From contig JBPCOJ010000034.1 of NCBI GenBank assembly GCA_051000345.1, positions 1 to 64,000 of the forward strand: a stretch of DNA of 64,000 nucleotides, in the 5' to 3' direction. A model generated the notes under the pieces. The model had not been told where the DNA came from. It saw only the letters and a list, made by a program, of their open reading frames with translations, and ran no database searches. The position numbers and the translations under genes are program-made. Origin of the DNA: JBHENC01 sp051000345. Its GTDB lineage: Bacteria; Acidobacteriota; Blastocatellia; Pyrinomonadales; Pyrinomonadaceae. Shown in pieces: positions 61,637-64,000 of the stretch (position 1 is its first letter; the number at the start of each line of letters is the position of its first letter).

Positions 61637-62920
61637 TCACTCGTTCTTGCATAATTCGGCGGCGAGCAATTCGCCCGCGAGATGATGGCCTGACGCATTC
61701 CAATGCCCGGAGCCGAGCGTGCTGCCGAAGCCGTGCAGCACTGCTTTGTGCTCGTCCGCGTAGGCTTGCATCTGCGGCGCAAGCGTCACGACGCGAAAGC
61801 CTTCGCGCTCGCCCAAAGCCTTTATGCGCTTGTCTGGATAAAACAGATCGTCCCCATCGATGCGTCACATGAAGGCTTCGCGTGCTTCACGGTCTGGATA
61901 AACCTGCACGCCGTTGCTCAAGGTGACGACGACGAATGCGGCATTATGGCTTTTCACTTCATCGCGCATCAGCACGAGCAATTCTTCCGTGACCCGCCAA
62001 GCATCTTGCCACATGGCGTTGTCCGGCGCGCGGTAAATTAAATTGTCTATGCCTGCTTCGGCAAGGTCGTCGGTGGTTTTGGCGCGTGCGGCGGATACGG
62101 TTTCGGTTTGCGCAGGCGGTTCGTTGTGTGTCGCTGCTGTGGTTGTTGTCGGCTTTTCTGTCGCTGTCGGCTTCGCCGCACCGGTTCGCTTGGCAGCGAC
62201 GTAGGCTTTGATCGCGCCTTGCGATTGGTGAATGGCTTGAATCACGCGCGAACCGTCTCTGATCCATCTTCCGAGACGGTTAAGCGTCGAATCGCGCAAA
62301 CGAAAGGCAGGCGTCTCGGCGAATGAATCATCGAGCACGAGCTTGCCGTCACGATGAACGAAGTAGGGAATCTCATTCGTTTTTTTAAGCGCGCGCGAAT
62401 TGTCCGTGATGTCGTTGTTGGTCGTGAAGGCTAAGAGCACCATGTCCGGCGCATAGTCCCAAACATGGCGGCGCAGTGTGATTAATTCCTGCGCCGTGCC
62501 GTAGCCGGAAACGCCGAAATTTATAATCTCCAAGTTCTTTCCCGCGAACTTCCGGCAGCCGCGCAAGCGCCCCTCCAACACCGTCCAGAAAGTATCTTCG
62601 GCGGGAACTTGCAAGGCTTCCGCATAGGAATCGCCGATCAAAGCGATGCGAAACGTATCCGGCGGTTTTGCCTTCGAGTGCTCGCGGTCACGCAAGCCAG
62701 CGCTGTTGATGCGCACATAAGCCGCGCCTTCCTTGTGATACCAGCCTTCAACGCCGGGACGAAGCGCATAGCCGCGCTCCGCGTCTGTTTCGTAAAAGAG
62801 CGGATACGAATAGCCCGCGACGCGCAAGAAAATTTCGGCAATGAATAATCCGGCAAGCAGGCTCACGAACACGATTGATAGCTTGGCGATGCGCTCGTTT
62901 CTCTTGCTCCGGTTTCGCAT
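61637..62920 (-). pseudogene. SGNH hydrolase gene with in-frame TGA
   Basis: The 351-codon frame has a membrane anchor (SIVFVSLLAGLFIAEIFL), block I LIGDSYAEAL with the catalytic Ser, NFGVSGYG and TTNNDIT. It stops at TGA 61865-61867, but the same frame continues RIDGDDLFYPDKRI ... LHGFGSTLGSGHWNASGHHLAGE to a stop at 61637, which holds the catalytic His. A CGA-to-TGA change fits. Without read-through the enzyme would lack its His. Likely O-acyl hydrolase or transferase of an envelope polymer. Confidence 0.75.
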
Positions 62921-62937
62921 CCCTTGATGATCGAATT

Positions 62938-64000
62938 CTAACGCGCCATCAATTCTTCTATTTCTTCCGGCTGCTTCGGAACTTTGGTTGTCAGCACTCG
63001 GTTGCCGTCTTCCGTGATAAGCACGTCGTCTTCGATGCGAACGCCGATGCCCAAATATTTTTCGGGAACATCCTTCGTGTTCGGCGGAATGTAGAGGCCG
63101 GGTTCGACTGTGATGATGATGCCGGGTTCGAGTTTGCGGGGCTCGTTGCCGACGCGGTAAAGACCGACATCGTGAACGTCCATGCCTAGATAGTGACCGA
63201 TGCCGTGCATGTAGAACTGCTTGTACTTTTCTTCTTCGATGAGCTTTTTAACGTCGCCCTGCAAAAGGCCGAGCCGCGCCATGCCTTCGGTCAGAAGTTC
63301 GATGGAATGCGTTTTCAATTCTTCGAGGCTCGTGCCGGGACGAGCCTTTTCAACGCAGGCTGTTTCGGTTGCGAGCACAAGGTCATAGATGTCGCGTTGC
63401 GCTTGTGTGAAACGCCCGTTGACGGGAAAGGTGCGCGTGATGTCGGAAGCGTAACCTTTGTATTCCGCGCCCGCATCGAGAAGCACTAAATCGCCGTCGC
63501 GCAAGGGAGCATCGTTGTTGGTGTAGTGCAAAATGGTCGCGTTTGCGCCGCCGCCGACAATCGAATTATAAGAGGGAGCGCTCGCGCCGTTTTTGCGAAA
63601 GACATATTCGATGAGCGCTTCGATTTCGTATTCGTTCATGCCGGGGCGCGTTTGCTTCATCGCTTCAGTGTGCGCTTCGGCGGCGATGTCTGCGGCGCGC
63701 TGCATCAGTTCGATTTCCGCCTGCGTTTTGATAAGACGCAGCTCACTTAGAACAACGCCCACGTCAACGATTGATTGCGGCGCGACGATGCCCTGACGCC
63801 CGAGCGCGCGCAGGCGGGCGATTTCTTTGATGATGAGCGCGTCGAGATGCGTGTCGCCCGCGCCGATTGGGTAATAAAGAGTCTTCGCGCCCGCGAGCAA
63901 TTCGCCGAGCTTTGCCGGAAATTCCTCAATCGGATATGCGGCGTCGGCTTTGTGCGTTTCGCGCGCGCCTTCCGTACCGGCGCGGCGGCCTTCCCAAGCT
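62938..64000 (-). CDS. pepP: Xaa-Pro aminopeptidase / aminopeptidase P (M24), 5' end outside window
   Basis: The catalytic domain is complete: metal ligands Asp in LLDAGAEYKGYASDITRTF, His in GIGHYLGMDVHD, Glu in VEPGLYIPP and GVRIEDDVLI. The N-terminal domain is cut by the window end; the frame remains open to 64000 with WEGRRAGTEGARETHKADAA. The stop lies 17 bases upstream of the SGNH ATG, suggesting the same transcript. Confidence 0.9.
   Translation of the reverse strand, partial: AWEGRRAGTEGARETHKADAAYPIEEFPAKLGELLAGAKTLYYPIGAGDTHLDALIIKEIARLRALGRQGIVAPQSIVDVGVVLSELRLIKTQAEIELMQRAADIAAEAHTEAMKQTRPGMNEYEIEALIEYVFRKNGASAPSYNSIVGGGANATILHYTNNDAPLRDGDLVLLDAGAEYKGYASDITRTFPVNGRFTQAQRDIYDLVLATETACVEKARPGTSLEELKTHSIELLTEGMARLGLLQGDVKKLIEEEKYKQFYMHGIGHYLGMDVHDVGLYRVGNEPRKLEPGIIITVEPGLYIPPNTKDVPEKYLGIGVRIEDDVLITEDGNRVLTTKVPKQPEEIEELMAR

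Noticed and set aside
61865..61867. TGA in the SGNH hydrolase gene as a second selenocysteine codon
   Set aside because: The position is not a Cys in the family as I know it, and the downstream RNA has no stable GG/GU-loop hairpin at SECIS distance.

Overview
This 64 kb window is bacterial chromosome with dense GC-rich coding (frequent GCGC/CGCG runs). Gene content (histidine ammonia-lyase, LON-domain protein, SbcD, PrsK/PrsR-like signalling, paired M16 peptidases, DUF2721, SxtJ/carbamoyltransferase cluster, H1-like lysine-rich proteins) and many lone housekeeping genes suggest an Acidobacteriota-type genome, perhaps Blastocatellia. That assignment is inference from memory; no rRNA gene is present and I identified no tRNA. 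No CRISPR array was seen.

Layout. 0-11 kb: hutH, envelope enzymes (L,D-transpeptidase, M23 peptidase), a secreted esterase, an inositol-phosphatase-family enzyme, a [2Fe-2S] protein, nitrilase, PlsC and a PilZ protein. 11.5-17 kb: gyrA interrupted in frame by two inteins, one with a LAGLIDADG and one with an HNH endonuclease. 17-26.8 kb: an AT-rich trypsin-like protease that seems to start at ATA, a MoaD-MoaE fusion, LON-domain protein, SbcD, and a two-component set (histidine kinase, sigma54-activator response regulator, and a single-domain response regulator behind a good sigma54 promoter), then CysQ.

26.9-37.6 kb is a mosaic accessory region. A broken dienelactone hydrolase gene is followed by a minus-strand mercury-type operon: merR, merT-merP fusion, a Cys-rich metallochaperone, a MerA-like flavoprotein, and a MerP-like protein whose GMTC motif reads GMT-UGA. 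The UGA is followed at the right distance by a stem-loop with a GGUC loop, so this looks like a selenoprotein. A second copy of the hydrolase 3' end, a scrap of a GntR regulator, an IS1595-type insertion sequence, and an AT-rich methyltransferase/glycosyltransferase/YfhO-like membrane protein block follow, ending at an intact GntR regulator.

37.7-64 kb returns to core-like content: two histone H1-like proteins, DUF2721, radical SAM, folA/thyA, a YggX-like protein, a fused isopropylmalate-dehydratase/aconitase-type enzyme, a PIN toxin-antitoxin pair beside an XRE regulator, two M16 peptidases (one active, one lacking the zinc motif), an isocitrate/isopropylmalate dehydrogenase, glycine oxidase, a thioredoxin-fold redox cluster with a CcdA-TlpA fusion, a DHH phosphoesterase, and a carbamoyltransferase-SxtJ-DUF5989 operon preceded by an SGNH hydrolase gene with an in-frame stop, then a window-truncated aminopeptidase P.

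A family of palindromic intergenic repeats (cores CCACTAGCTNNAGCTAGTGG and TCGGCTAAAGCCGA) occurs four times, each time directly upstream of a plus-strand gene.
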